64,000 bases of DNA from Pelovirga terrestris. Its GTDB lineage: Bacteria > Desulfobacterota > Desulfuromonadia > Desulfuromonadales > Geopsychrobacteraceae. Shown here piece by piece: positions 18,943-27,943 of this stretch. Positions within the stretch are counted from its first letter, which is position 1. Each line of letters opens with the position of its first letter. The position numbers and the translations under genes are program-made. Below the pieces are notes generated by a model. It saw only the letters and a list, made by a program, of their open reading frames with translations, searched no databases and was not told where the DNA came from. The DNA lies in assembly GCF_014773365.1 (NCBI RefSeq), contig NZ_JACWUN010000001.1:186001-250000 (forward strand). The letters run 5' to 3'.

Positions 18943-19839
18943 GTGGCAACAATAAAAAAGAAAACCGTCTCATTGGTATTGGGCAGTGGCGGTGCCCGGG
19001 GTCTGGCCCATATCGGGGTGATACAGGTCCTGGAACAACAGGGCTATGAGATTCGCTCTATTTCAGGTTCTTCCATGGGGGCACTGATCGGTGGAATTTA
19101 TGCTGCCGGGCAGCTATCGACATATACCCAATGGGTTACGGCCCTCGATCGTTTCGATGTGCTTAAATTGCTTGATCTGTCGTTCAGTGGATCGGCTTTT
19201 TTTAAAGGGGAACGTATCATCTCAACGTTGCGTGAGCTGATAGGAGACCGTAATATTGAAGATTTGCCAATTTCCTTCACGGCGGTTGCAACCGATCTAG
19301 ATGAAAGCAAGGAGGTCTGGTTATCAAGTGGACCTCTGTTTGATGCTATCCGTGCATCGATCGCTTTTCCTACGGTTTTTTCGGCAATGACTTACAAAGG
19401 CAGAACCCTGGTCGATGGCGGCCTGCTGAACCCGGTGCCGATTGCGCCAACCTTACATGATCATACCGACCTGACGATAGCCGTTAGTTTGAGTGGCAAG
19501 TCCCGACATGTTGCACCCGTGACGTCAAAATCGGTCAATATAAATGGTCGCGGCAGTAGTTATCACCAGAAAATTATCGACTTTATTGAATCCCTGCAAC
19601 GTAAAGGGAATCATCAGAATGAGCGTCATGACGAGAACTTTTTCGATGTTATTTCTAAAAGTCTTGACGCTATGCAGTCCACCATCGCGCGCCTCAAACT
19701 GGCAGCGTACACCCCTGACATGGTGATTGAAATACCAAAAAATGTATGTACTATTTATGAATTTGAGCGGGCGCGTGAATTGATTGACATCGGTCGCCAG
19801 GAGACAATTGACGTGTTGCGTCATGTTGTTGAAAATTAA
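18943..19839 (+). CDS. Patatin-like phospholipase (RssA/YchK type)
   Basis: The serine hydrolase of the patatin family shows the oxyanion loop GSGGARGLAHIGV, nucleophile elbow GSSMG and the DGGLLNPVP aspartate of the catalytic dyad. It should hydrolyse lipid acyl esters. I start it at GTG 18943, preceded by GAGGG, which puts the glycine-rich motif near residue 13 as usual. An upstream in-frame extension to 18811 has no recognisable content. The C-terminal third (about 200-298) is charged and not part of the catalytic core. It lies just upstream of the M16 protease pair. Confidence 0.85.
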   Translation: MATIKKKTVSLVLGSGGARGLAHIGVIQVLEQQGYEIRSISGSSMGALIGGIYAAGQLSTYTQWVTALDRFDVLKLLDLSFSGSAFFKGERIISTLRELIGDRNIEDLPISFTAVATDLDESKEVWLSSGPLFDAIRASIAFPTVFSAMTYKGRTLVDGGLLNPVPIAPTLHDHTDLTIAVSLSGKSRHVAPVTSKSVNINGRGSSYHQKIIDFIESLQRKGNHQNERHDENFFDVISKSLDAMQSTIARLKLAAYTPDMVIEIPKNVCTIYEFERARELIDIGRQETIDVLRHVVEN

Positions 19840-19878
19840 ATCCTGAATCAGTCGTCCACCGGCGCTGGAGGTAAATAC

Positions 19879-21360
19879 ATGTTACACCGCCACTTTCTCA
19901 ACATGTTGATGTTAATTCTGGTTTTTTTACCTGTTGGGGCCATCGCCGACAGCCTCAGTGAGAGGGTGCAGGAACATCAGCTTGAAAATGGTTTGACAGT
20001 GCTGCTGGTCGAGCGACACACCTCACCTACGGTTGCTGCCTACATCAGCTTCAGGGTCGGTGCTGTTAATGAAAACAGCGAACAACGTGGCATTGCTCAT
20101 ATGCTTGAACATATGTTGTTCAAGGGCACCGAAACCCTTGGTACCCGTGATTTTGAAGCAGAACAACCATTGCTGCAAGAGATCGAAGCAACCGGTGCTC
20201 AACTTGACGGCCTTAAAAGACAAGCGGATGCTGATCCTGATGAGTTGGAAAGGTTGCGTACCCGTTTGGATCAACTCCAACTGGAGCACCGCGAATGGGT
20301 CGTTAAGGACGAATTTTCGCGGATCTACGCTGAACAGGGGGGCGTTGGCTTCAATGCCTTTACCAGCAAGGATCAAACCAGCTATCTGATCAATCTGCCT
20401 GCCAATAAACTGGAGTTATGGGCGGCAATCGAGTCGGATCGACTACGCAATGCTGTTTTTCGTGAGTTTTTTACCGAACGGGATGTGGTTCAGGAAGAAC
20501 GGCGCCGCGCTGTCGATATCCAGCCCGGCGGAAAACTTTATGAAAACATGCTCGCAACAGCGTTTCAGGTCCATCCCTATCGTCACCCTATTATTGGCTG
20601 GGATTCCGATATTCAGGGATTCAGCTTGCCGAAGATTCGTCAGTTTTTTACTGATTACTATGCCCCGGTCAATATGATTATTACCCTGGTTGGTGCTTTT
20701 GATCATGATGCAACCTTAGCAATAATTAAAGAATATTTTGGTGATTTGCCGGCCGGGATAAAGGTGCCGGCGGTTACCGATAGCGAACCGCCACAGCGCG
20801 GCGAGCGTCGTATTCATGTTGATTTTGATGCCCAGCCACGGATGATGATTGCCTACCATAAGCCGACCCTGCCGCACCCTGATAACGACAGCTTTGACCT
20901 GCTGGCCGGCATCTTGTCGCAAGGGCGAACCTCACGGCTCTATCAGTCATTGGTCGTTGACCAGCAGCTGGTCACTGATGTTGGGGTGTTTACTGCTCCG
21001 GGATCACGTTACGATAACCTGCTGGTATTCAGTTTGCTGCCGCGTAACGGGGTCTCTTTAATTGAAGTCGAAAAGGCGCTGGAGGCCGAGTTACAACGAC
21101 TGTTAAGCGAACCCTTCAGTGCTGCCGAGATGGACAAGGCCCGCCGGCAAATTACAACCTCATTATTGCGTGGGATCAGGACCAATAGCGGCCTGGCAAG
21201 AATATTGTCGATTTATCAAGTGATTAGTGATTGGAATTATCTGGTCACTTACGAAGATCGGCTTAATTCCGTCCAGTCGGAAGATTTGCAACGAGTCGTC
21301 ACAACCTATCTGCATCGAGCAAATCGTACAGTGGCAACCCTGGGTCGGGGAGGGGAGTAA
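19879..21360 (+). CDS. M16 zinc peptidase, catalytic subunit, exported
   Basis: The 493-residue protein has a signal peptide (about 1-23, ending IADS). The inverted zinc motif HMLEH (residues about 74-78, in GIAHMLEHMLFKG) is present, with the downstream third-ligand glutamate in RDVVQEERR. A charged insert of about 60 residues follows the zinc motif (LKRQADADPDELERLRTRLD), probably a coiled coil. It is probably periplasmic. Its TAA stop overlaps the next ATG (TAATG), coupling it to a second M16 protein that lacks the zinc motif. The two should form the active/inactive pair known for pitrilysin-type and processing-peptidase enzymes. Confidence 0.9.
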   Translation: MLHRHFLNMLMLILVFLPVGAIADSLSERVQEHQLENGLTVLLVERHTSPTVAAYISFRVGAVNENSEQRGIAHMLEHMLFKGTETLGTRDFEAEQPLLQEIEATGAQLDGLKRQADADPDELERLRTRLDQLQLEHREWVVKDEFSRIYAEQGGVGFNAFTSKDQTSYLINLPANKLELWAAIESDRLRNAVFREFFTERDVVQEERRRAVDIQPGGKLYENMLATAFQVHPYRHPIIGWDSDIQGFSLPKIRQFFTDYYAPVNMIITLVGAFDHDATLAIIKEYFGDLPAGIKVPAVTDSEPPQRGERRIHVDFDAQPRMMIAYHKPTLPHPDNDSFDLLAGILSQGRTSRLYQSLVVDQQLVTDVGVFTAPGSRYDNLLVFSLLPRNGVSLIEVEKALEAELQRLLSEPFSAAEMDKARRQITTSLLRGIRTNSGLARILSIYQVISDWNYLVTYEDRLNSVQSEDLQRVVTTYLHRANRTVATLGRGGE

Positions 21361-22772
21361 TGAAATGGCTACGCACAGGTTTTTATGTTTTTTTCCTGTT
21401 ACTCATGGTTACGGTTCAGGACACTGCGGCCCAGCGTCCGGATCAGTTGACATTTCCTCCGCTTGAGCTGGTTTTCCCGTCCGTCGCTCAGCAGCGTACC
21501 GCTAACGGCATGATTGTTTATCTTAAAGAAGACGATGAACTGCCGCTGGTTGATCTAACCATTATGGTGCGTGGAGGCAGTATCCATGACCCTTTGGATA
21601 AAACCGGTTTGTCTGCCTGGTTTGCCCAGTCGCTGGAAACCGGCGGCACGGCATTGTTGACCCCGGCCCAACTGGAAGAAGAACTCGATCGCATGGCCGC
21701 TCGGTTCAGTGTAACCAGCAGCAGCTATCATTTTCAGATCGATTTGTCCGTTCACCAACGTGATGTGACCCGGGCCGTAGAATTGCTTGCTGATCTGTTG
21801 CGGCGACCAGGCTTTGACCGGGAACGGGTGGAACTGGCCAGACAGCAGTTGATCGAAGGGGTCCATCGGCAAAACGATCGTCCAGCCGCTATCGCCGGTC
21901 GCTACCTGGCTCGGGCGATCAACCCGGGACACCCTTTCGGCGTTGAGCCAACCCTCGACTCTCTGGATAATCTAAAGCTCACCGATCTGGTTGCCCTTCA
22001 TCAACGCTTTTTTCAGCCCCAACAGACCTGGTGGGGGGTCTCCGGTGCTATTAACCAAGATGAAATACTCAACCTTCTCGCTATGTATGTCGGTGACTGG
22101 GAAAGCAGAGAAACAGACAATCGTTTATTACCGAATCTGCCGGAATCGTTGCCCCCGCAGATTACCCTGGTCGATCGCCAACTCAGTCAAACGACCCTGC
22201 TCATGGGGCACCGGGGAATCAGCAAAGACAACCCGGATCTGCATGCGGTCCGTCTGGCTAATTATCTGCTGGGGGGCGGAGGATTTAATTCACGTTTGAT
22301 GCGTGAAATTCGTTCGAACCGTGGATTGGCCTATTCGATCTACTCCCTTTTTCAGCCCGGACGTTACCTGCCTGAACTGTTTGTTGTCAGCGGAGAAACC
22401 CGCAATGATGGTGCCGCCGAGGTTGTTCAGCTGGTTCGTGAAATGATAAAGCAATTGATCGTGTCCGGAGTGTCACATGACGAGCTTGAATCAGCTAAAA
22501 ACAGCATGATTAATTCTTTCATTTTTGCTTTTGAGGATAGCCATGCAGTGGTAACCCAGAAAATGCGCCTGCACTTTTATGCCTATCCCGATGATTACCT
22601 CGAAACCTATCAGGAGCGGATAAGGGCCTTAAGCCCGGCAGACATTCAACGCGTGGCCCACCAGTACTTTCACCCCGACCAGATGCACATTGTGCTGGTG
22701 GGAGACAGTGGTATACTGCTTGCTGATCTGCAGGATAAATCTATGGCGATAGAGCAGGTTGAAGTCGACTAA
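21360..22772 (+). CDS. M16 family protein, non-catalytic subunit
   Basis: The 470-residue protein has an N-terminal signal peptide (VFFLLLMVTVQDTAAQ) and the M16 fold (GLAYSIYSLFQPG and LGGGGFNSRLMREIR are typical of the second half). Where the catalytic subunit has HMLEH, this protein has WFAQSLETGG, so no zinc site is present. It is expected to complete the substrate chamber with the preceding gene product. The start overlaps the upstream stop by one base, and it is followed after 9 bp by the YihY-like membrane protein gene. Confidence 0.9.
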   Translation: MKWLRTGFYVFFLLLMVTVQDTAAQRPDQLTFPPLELVFPSVAQQRTANGMIVYLKEDDELPLVDLTIMVRGGSIHDPLDKTGLSAWFAQSLETGGTALLTPAQLEEELDRMAARFSVTSSSYHFQIDLSVHQRDVTRAVELLADLLRRPGFDRERVELARQQLIEGVHRQNDRPAAIAGRYLARAINPGHPFGVEPTLDSLDNLKLTDLVALHQRFFQPQQTWWGVSGAINQDEILNLLAMYVGDWESRETDNRLLPNLPESLPPQITLVDRQLSQTTLLMGHRGISKDNPDLHAVRLANYLLGGGGFNSRLMREIRSNRGLAYSIYSLFQPGRYLPELFVVSGETRNDGAAEVVQLVREMIKQLIVSGVSHDELESAKNSMINSFIFAFEDSHAVVTQKMRLHFYAYPDDYLETYQERIRALSPADIQRVAHQYFHPDQMHIVLVGDSGILLADLQDKSMAIEQVEVD

Positions 22773-22781
22773 GGCAGGACG

Positions 22782-24173
22782 ATGACAGAAACAGCACCAC
22801 AGCAATATGGTCTGAAAAAGAAGCTCAAACGACTCATCTGGGAGCAGAACCTGCAAGAGATGTCCTGGATCAGGCGGGCTCTGTTGCGCCAGCTGCAGAT
22901 GGTGGTTCTGGTGATCCGTGACTTTTACAGTAACCGTAGTTTGTTGCGGGCGGCAGCCCTGACCTATTATACCATCCTCTCGCTGGTCCCCTTGCTGGCG
23001 TTGACTTTTGCATTGCTTAAAGCTTTTGGGGTGCAGAATCAGCTGCAACCACTGATCCTGGATAAACTGAATGTTGGTGATGGACAAACAGCAGAAGTCA
23101 TTGTCGGCTACATCAATAATACCCAGGTTGCCCAGATGGGGGCGATTGGTCTGGTATTTCTGTTGATCGCGGTGATTTCCCTGTTAACCAATATCGAAGC
23201 AGCCTTCAATGATATTTGGGGAGTTCATGCCCTTAGACCATTGCTTCGCCGTTTTTCTGATTATCTGTCGGTTATTCTGGTTGGTCCGGTTCTGTTGATC
23301 AGTGCCATCTCCATGACCTCATCCTTGATCAGCCACAGCTTGACCCAACGTCTGCTGGAGATGCAGATGATTGGCTCGTTGATTGTTTTCGTGCTTAAAA
23401 CGACCCCCTTTCTCTTTATGTGGCTCGCCTTTACTCTGCTTTACGTCTTCATGTCCAATATCAAGGTCCAATGGCGTGCGGCCCTGATCGGTGGCGTTGT
23501 TGGGGGCACCTTGTGGCAGTTCGCCCAACTCGGTTATGTCCATTTTCAAGTTGGTGTCGCTCGCTATAATGCCATCTACGGGACGATGGCAGCACTGCCG
23601 ATATTTATGGTATGGGTCTATTTGTCCTGGGTGATTGTTTTGTTTGGCCTCGGCGTCTGCTACGCCAAGCAGAATTTGCGTACCGGCGCGCGCGACCTGC
23701 GCCAAGAGGAGGTTAACCGACGCAGCTTTGAACAGGTGGCGCTGGCACTTCTGGTGACTCTGGCTGACCGATTCCATCGTGGAGATCCTGCGATCAATCA
23801 TGACCAGCTGGCGAAATTACTGTATGTGCCCCCACGGCTGTGCCGGGCCATTCTCACCCAACTTGAACAGCTTGGCCTGGTTACTGAAATCAGCGGCCAT
23901 ACCGGCTGGCCCAGTTTTCAGCTCGGACGTGATGCCGCCAATCTGAGTGTGGCCGAGATCTACGGCATGTTGCGCAATGCTGGGGAGGAGGTCATGTATC
24001 TGCATCCACATCCGCAAACAACGGTTGCGCTGGAAACCTGTCGCAGCCTTGTCGATCTGGTTGACAACGAATTTGGCAGTGTCACGTTAAAGGATCTGGT
24101 CATGCGCAGCCGGGAGAAAAACAGTGACCCTGTCGATCGACGGGATGATGAGGCCTTGACTCAGCCGGGATAG
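22782..24173 (+). CDS. YihY/BrkB-family inner membrane protein
   Basis: The 463-residue protein has six likely membrane spans between about residues 60 and 300, with the family segment AALTYYTILSLVPLLAL and YNAIYGTMAALPIFMVWVYL. A C-terminal cytoplasmic region (about 310-440) looks like a winged helix (LYVPPRLCRAILTQLEQLGL). The family was once annotated as RNase BN, which is not supported; the function is open. It is the third gene of the apparent M16 operon. Its end overlaps the convergent lpxH gene by 13 bp. Confidence 0.87.
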   Translation: MTETAPQQYGLKKKLKRLIWEQNLQEMSWIRRALLRQLQMVVLVIRDFYSNRSLLRAAALTYYTILSLVPLLALTFALLKAFGVQNQLQPLILDKLNVGDGQTAEVIVGYINNTQVAQMGAIGLVFLLIAVISLLTNIEAAFNDIWGVHALRPLLRRFSDYLSVILVGPVLLISAISMTSSLISHSLTQRLLEMQMIGSLIVFVLKTTPFLFMWLAFTLLYVFMSNIKVQWRAALIGGVVGGTLWQFAQLGYVHFQVGVARYNAIYGTMAALPIFMVWVYLSWVIVLFGLGVCYAKQNLRTGARDLRQEEVNRRSFEQVALALLVTLADRFHRGDPAINHDQLAKLLYVPPRLCRAILTQLEQLGLVTEISGHTGWPSFQLGRDAANLSVAEIYGMLRNAGEEVMYLHPHPQTTVALETCRSLVDLVDNEFGSVTLKDLVMRSREKNSDPVDRRDDEALTQPG

Positions 24174-24868
24174 GATAATAGACGGATCTGGCCGTCGGTT
24201 AGTTGGGCGTAGCTACGGCGGGTTTGCCAATCACCCAGGGCAACAACCTCACGTTCATGCTGCTGAAAACGCACCGGGACATGAAAATGTCCGCAGATGA
24301 TCAGGTCACATGAGTCATTTAACGCATTTGTGTTAAATTGCTGGAGCCATGGGGTGGGGTCGTAGGGTTGACGATGAGAACGTTTTTGTTGCGACTTATC
24401 GCTCAACCATATACCGAATTTCCAGACCAGATCCGGGTGAACCAGACGTGACAAAAACCGGACAAAAGAGCTGCGCCACAGTTTGCGCAGACGCAGATAG
24501 GCTGGAGCCGGATGAATCAGGTCGCCATGGCAAATCAGCAGGTTGCGATTGTCCCACTGAACCAGGGCCTGCTCGGTAATAACTGTACAGCCCAAGGTGT
24601 CGCGAAAGTAGGGACCCATAGAAAAATCATGGTTGCCTTCAACAAAATACAGTCGGGTCCCCTGCTGGGTCAGACGGTGCAGTTGATCCAATACCGGCAC
24701 ATAGGCAGCAAACACCAGGTGGTCATAGCCCAGCCAGAACTCAAAGATATCACCGAGGAGAAAGAGGGCGTCAAGATCATCCTGCTGTTTCAACAGACTC
24801 AACAGATCCTGATAATTTTCGTCTGCAAAAGAGCGCAGATGGGCGTCGGAGAGAAAAATTGCTTTCAT
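24161..24868 (-). CDS. lpxH: UDP-2,3-diacylglucosamine hydrolase
   Basis: This calcineurin-like phosphoesterase makes lipid X in lipid A synthesis. The two-metal motifs are visible: FLSDAHL, LLGDIFEFWLG, VEGNHDF, and the histidines in ICHGD and ICGHFHVP. I use ATG 24868 (MKAIFLSDAHL), the usual N-terminus; a GTG-type extension to 24904 is possible. The protein is 235 aa, close to E. coli LpxH. Its presence supports an outer membrane with lipopolysaccharide. Confidence 0.88.
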   Translation of the reverse strand: MKAIFLSDAHLRSFADENYQDLLSLLKQQDDLDALFLLGDIFEFWLGYDHLVFAAYVPVLDQLHRLTQQGTRLYFVEGNHDFSMGPYFRDTLGCTVITEQALVQWDNRNLLICHGDLIHPAPAYLRLRKLWRSSFVRFLSRLVHPDLVWKFGIWLSDKSQQKRSHRQPYDPTPWLQQFNTNALNDSCDLIICGHFHVPVRFQQHEREVVALGDWQTRRSYAQLTDGQIRLLSYPG

Positions 24869-24937
24869 CACAGCGACTATAATGAGCCGCTGTACCCTTG
24901 TCAATGAATGATCATTTGCTGATCAAAGGAGGAATAT

Positions 24938-25327
24938 ATGCACTATCCAATGATTCACATATGCTACCGGGTCATGGACCTTGAAGCGTCAGAAAAATTT
25001 TATCAGGAAGCCTTTGGATTCACAATTTCACGTAAAAAAGACTACCCGGAAGGGGGGTTTACCCTTTCCTATCTGCAATGCCCCGGATTGCCTTTTGAGC
25101 TGGAGTTGACCTACAACTATGATCCGGAAAAACCTTACGTCATTGGTGATGGCTATTCCCATCTCGCCGTTGCCACCGACGACCTGGAAGGATCACACCA
25201 GCGCCACAGCGATATGGGACTGACAGTGACCCCTCTTAAGGGACTGACGGCAGGCCAGCCGCGCTTTTACTTTGTTACCGATCCCGATGGTTTTCGGGTT
25301 GAAGTTGTACGTAGTACACCCTCCTGA
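24938..25327 (+). CDS. VOC-family protein, glyoxalase I-like
   Basis: The 129-residue single-domain protein has the vicinal-oxygen-chelate fold. Candidate metal ligands are His in MIHICYRV, Glu in FELELTYN, His in YSHLAVAT and Glu in GFRVEVVR, the His/Glu/His/Glu set of lactoylglutathione lyase. The DPDGFRVEVV ending is typical of GloA. It may detoxify methylglyoxal, with the MBL hydrolase at 2466-3089 as a possible, unlinked partner. AGGAGG precedes the ATG. The TPR gene follows after 16 bp. Confidence 0.82.
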   Translation: MHYPMIHICYRVMDLEASEKFYQEAFGFTISRKKDYPEGGFTLSYLQCPGLPFELELTYNYDPEKPYVIGDGYSHLAVATDDLEGSHQRHSDMGLTVTPLKGLTAGQPRFYFVTDPDGFRVEVVRSTPS

Positions 25328-25343
25328 CCGAAGAGAGTAATTC

Positions 25344-26114
25344 ATGACTGACGAACGTTTATTTGATGAAGGCGCCCAGGCCCTTGAACAAGGTGACTAC
25401 CGAAAAGCCATTGATTGTTTTGAGGAGTTGTTAAAAGAAAACCCCACCACTGAGACCATCCTCGCGCTGGTTGAGGCTTACCTGGAAACCGGAGCTCATA
25501 AGAAGGGGTATCAGTGGCTAAAAAAAGGCTTGGAACAATTTCCTCAGGATATTGATCTGCTTTTTGCCCTGGCTGACTACTATTTTGAGGATGGTCGTCA
25601 TGACGAAGCCCTTATAACTTATCAGCAGATCATCGAGCTTGACCCCGAGGAAGCTGAAGCCTATGTCTGTAAGGCAATGGTTCTGCTCAGTCTTGACAAA
25701 GCGGAGGAAGCCGTTGTCTTGTGTCAGGCTGCTTTAAAGATCCAACCGGATCAGAGCTTCGCACTTAATGCATTGGGTGATATCTACAGTCAACAAGGGA
25801 AATTTGACGCTGCCGTCGATCTCTATCGGCAAGCGGCAGAACTTGATCCAGAAGATTCACAGCCGCTACTCAACCTGGCAGATGCTCTGTACGAAGAAGG
25901 CAAGCTCGACGAAGCTGAGAAGTGTTGTATCAAAGGCCTGGAGCTTGATCCTGGTGTTGCTATGGGATATTTCATCCTCGGTTCTATCTGCCTTGATCAG
26001 GAACGTACAGGTGAAGCGATAGAACATTTTGAACAATTTTTGCGGCTGGAAAAAAGCCCTTCGGCCAAGGATTTGCGCGCTGAAGTTGTTGCTGTTCTGG
26101 ATGGTTTGAAATAA
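25344..26114 (+). CDS. Tetratricopeptide repeat protein, 256 aa
   Basis: The protein consists of six to seven tandem TPR units, for example DYRKAIDCFEELLKENP, RHDEALITYQQIIELDP, KFDAAVDLYRQAAELDP and KLDEAEKCCIKGLELDP. There is no signal peptide or membrane segment, so it should be a cytoplasmic scaffold. The partner is unknown. It follows the glyoxalase-like gene closely and ends at a strong bidirectional terminator. Confidence 0.88.
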   Translation: MTDERLFDEGAQALEQGDYRKAIDCFEELLKENPTTETILALVEAYLETGAHKKGYQWLKKGLEQFPQDIDLLFALADYYFEDGRHDEALITYQQIIELDPEEAEAYVCKAMVLLSLDKAEEAVVLCQAALKIQPDQSFALNALGDIYSQQGKFDAAVDLYRQAAELDPEDSQPLLNLADALYEEGKLDEAEKCCIKGLELDPGVAMGYFILGSICLDQERTGEAIEHFEQFLRLEKSPSAKDLRAEVVAVLDGLK

Positions 26115-26133
26115 GCAGGGCGGATAATAAAAT

Positions 26134-26173
26134 AAAAGGCACAGGCTGAAAAACCTTCCAACCTGTGCCTTTT
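26134..26173. terminator. Bidirectional intrinsic terminator
   Basis: A 12-bp perfect stem (AAAAGGCACAGG and its complement) encloses a 16-base loop and is flanked by A and T runs. It lies between the convergent TPR and PxxKW genes. Confidence 0.88.
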
Positions 26174-26199
26174 ATAACAGTAACGTTGCTGAAAAAAAA

Positions 26200-26490
26200 T
26201 TACTTTTTCTTGCCGGCTGCTGCCCGTTTTGCGGCTTTAAGCGGATTGACACGAACATCTGCAGACTTGATGTCAATCTTTTTATGGGTAGCAAAGTTGC
26301 ACAGGCCTGCCGCCCATTTGGCTGCGGGATCTGGATAGGATGTGCAGACTTCGCCAATGCTGCCGGTGACGACTCTGTTACATCCCTGACATTGTTCGAC
26401 AACAACCTTGCAACTTCCGCCCTCTGCGGTGCAACCGGCTTTTTTCCAGAAACTGCACTCTGTGCCGGGAAGAACTGTTTGACACTGCAT
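26200..26490 (-). CDS. PxxKW-family cysteine-rich protein
   Basis: The 96-residue protein has eight cysteines in the first 65 residues (MQCQTVLPGTECSFWKKAGC, then CKVV, CQGC, VCTSY and LCNF) and the diagnostic YPDPAAKW segment of the PxxKW family. The tail is Lys/Ala-rich. The cysteine spacing suggests a metal or Fe-S site. This family is small and, as far as I know, uncharacterised and found mostly in deltaproteobacterial anaerobes. AGGAGG lies six bases upstream of the ATG. A palindrome at 26522-26535 lies in its upstream region. Confidence 0.85.
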   Translation of the reverse strand: MQCQTVLPGTECSFWKKAGCTAEGGSCKVVVEQCQGCNRVVTGSIGEVCTSYPDPAAKWAAGLCNFATHKKIDIKSADVRVNPLKAAKRAAAGKKK

Positions 26491-26521
26491 CTTGTGTTTC
26501 CTCCTAAAGATATCTTTGGTA

Positions 26522-26535
26522 CGTTCTCAAGAACG
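26522..26535. promoter_or_regulatory. 14-bp palindrome upstream of the PxxKW gene
   Basis: CGTTCT-CA-AGAACG is a perfect palindrome about 32 bp upstream of the PxxKW start codon. It could be an operator. No matching regulator is identified. Confidence 0.3.
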
Positions 26536-26611
26536 CTAACTATTATCGAATTTGTCTTTTTGAGTCAATGGTTTTTATCGTTTAATTACCAGCAACGGCA
26601 CAATAGGTGTT

Positions 26612-27766
26612 TTATGGTTCATTTATTTGCCGGCGTTGCCAATAAACCGTGGCTGCAGCCATAGTGATCAACACGCCGAGGCTGATTAGGGGCAGGTTAA
26701 AGCTGCCGGTTTTATCAAAATAGTAACCGGCCACCAGTGGGGCAACCGCACCGGGTATATTGGCTGAAAAAAGCCATCCATAGATCGAGGCAACCCTTTG
26801 TGCACCCCATATTTTAGCCACGGACCCTGCATAAATGACCAGAACTCCACCATAATTGAAGCCTGTCAGAATGGCAAACAGCTGCAAACCGGCACCGGTT
26901 TTCAGAATAACCGGAGTAAGAAACAAGATGCCGGCCTGAGCCATCAGGTTAATGATAATCGCCTGGACGGTACCGAGGCGATCAAACAGCCCGCCCCAGA
27001 TGACCCGGCCCGCAGCATTGGCCAGGGCGAAAAAGGAGACGGCACTGACCCCGGTTACCAGGGTCGCAGACTGGTAAAGCTCTTTAATATTGGCATTAAC
27101 GGCGAATCCTGCGGCCAGACCGGTAAACATACAAAAATAGAGAATTAAAAATCGTCGGTCACGAAATATCGAGCCGGCCTTATGAGTAATACCTGAGGCG
27201 ATATATCTGATTTGGGGTGGATTCACCATAAAAATGGCGGCAAAGAGGATCAACAGGGTGAATATGATGCCGAAATAACCAAACAAATTAAACGGGGTAA
27301 AGCCCTGGTCGAGAAGAAATCCCGCACCTGAACTGACCAGCGCGGCACCACCTCCGAAACCAGCGACGGCAATACCGGTAACCAGCCCCTTGTTGTTGGG
27401 AAACCATTTCATGCAGGTAGAGATAGGAACGATATAAGCAATACCGGCACCAATGCCCGCAACAAATCCATTACCGATAATCGTATAGAGGAAGTTATCT
27501 CCACCCAATGAGGAAATAAGCCAGCCGCTACCAAACAGAAAGCCGCCACAGATCGTCAAATAGCGCGGCCCGAAGCGTTCAAGCAGGGAACCGGAAAAGA
27601 TCATTGTTGCCGGAAAGATAAAATAGAACAAGGTAAAGGGGATCTGGGCGTGGAGTTGGCTGATACTGACAAGATCCCGCAGGTGCATTACATAAACGGC
27701 CCAGGAATAGGTGGCCCCAAGGCAAAGTTGCATTAACAGTGCTGAAATGACAACCATAAGAGGCAT
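26612..27766 (-). CDS. MFS transporter, oxalate/formate antiporter (OFA) type
   Basis: The 384-residue protein has twelve hydrophobic segments. Features are as in OFA carriers: an early LGATYSWAVYV, GIGAGIAYIVPISTCMKWFPNNKGLVTGIAVAGFGGGA between the third and fifth spans, and NYGGVLVIYAGSVAKIWG in the second half. It should exchange or import a small carboxylate across the inner membrane; which one is open. I use ATG 27766, which has AGGAGC nine bases upstream. A copy of the dispersed repeat lies at 27794-27851 in its leader. Confidence 0.85.
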   Translation of the reverse strand: MPLMVVISALLMQLCLGATYSWAVYVMHLRDLVSISQLHAQIPFTLFYFIFPATMIFSGSLLERFGPRYLTICGGFLFGSGWLISSLGGDNFLYTIIGNGFVAGIGAGIAYIVPISTCMKWFPNNKGLVTGIAVAGFGGGAALVSSGAGFLLDQGFTPFNLFGYFGIIFTLLILFAAIFMVNPPQIRYIASGITHKAGSIFRDRRFLILYFCMFTGLAAGFAVNANIKELYQSATLVTGVSAVSFFALANAAGRVIWGGLFDRLGTVQAIIINLMAQAGILFLTPVILKTGAGLQLFAILTGFNYGGVLVIYAGSVAKIWGAQRVASIYGWLFSANIPGAVAPLVAGYYFDKTGSFNLPLISLGVLITMAAATVYWQRRQINEP

Positions 27767-27793
27767 GAAATTGCTCCTGCTGTAAAAAATATT

Positions 27794-27851
27794 ATATCTG
27801 CTCAGCACCGGGCCTTTGGATCCTGTGGCAAGGACAGTGCTGAATAGTTAC
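27794..27851 (-). repeat. Dispersed element copy C (short form, 58 bp)
   Basis: The terminal repeats are ATATCTGCTCAGCAC and GTGCTGAATAGTTAC. The core GGGCCTTTGGATCCTGTGGCAAGG is shared with copy E. The palindromic centre of the long forms is missing. It lies 28 bp upstream of the MFS gene start. Confidence 0.7.
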
Positions 27852-27943
27852 AAAATATTAAGAGACAGCTGCTTGTCTTCTGTTGCCGGATGACAGTAAG
27901 CTAAACGACAACCTTTTTTGTCAATCGACTACCATGAAAGGCA

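Noticed and set aside
23319-23801. 160-codon minus-strand frame inside the YihY-like gene
   Set aside because: It is antisense to membrane segments with a clear family match and has a composition typical of reverse-frame translation.
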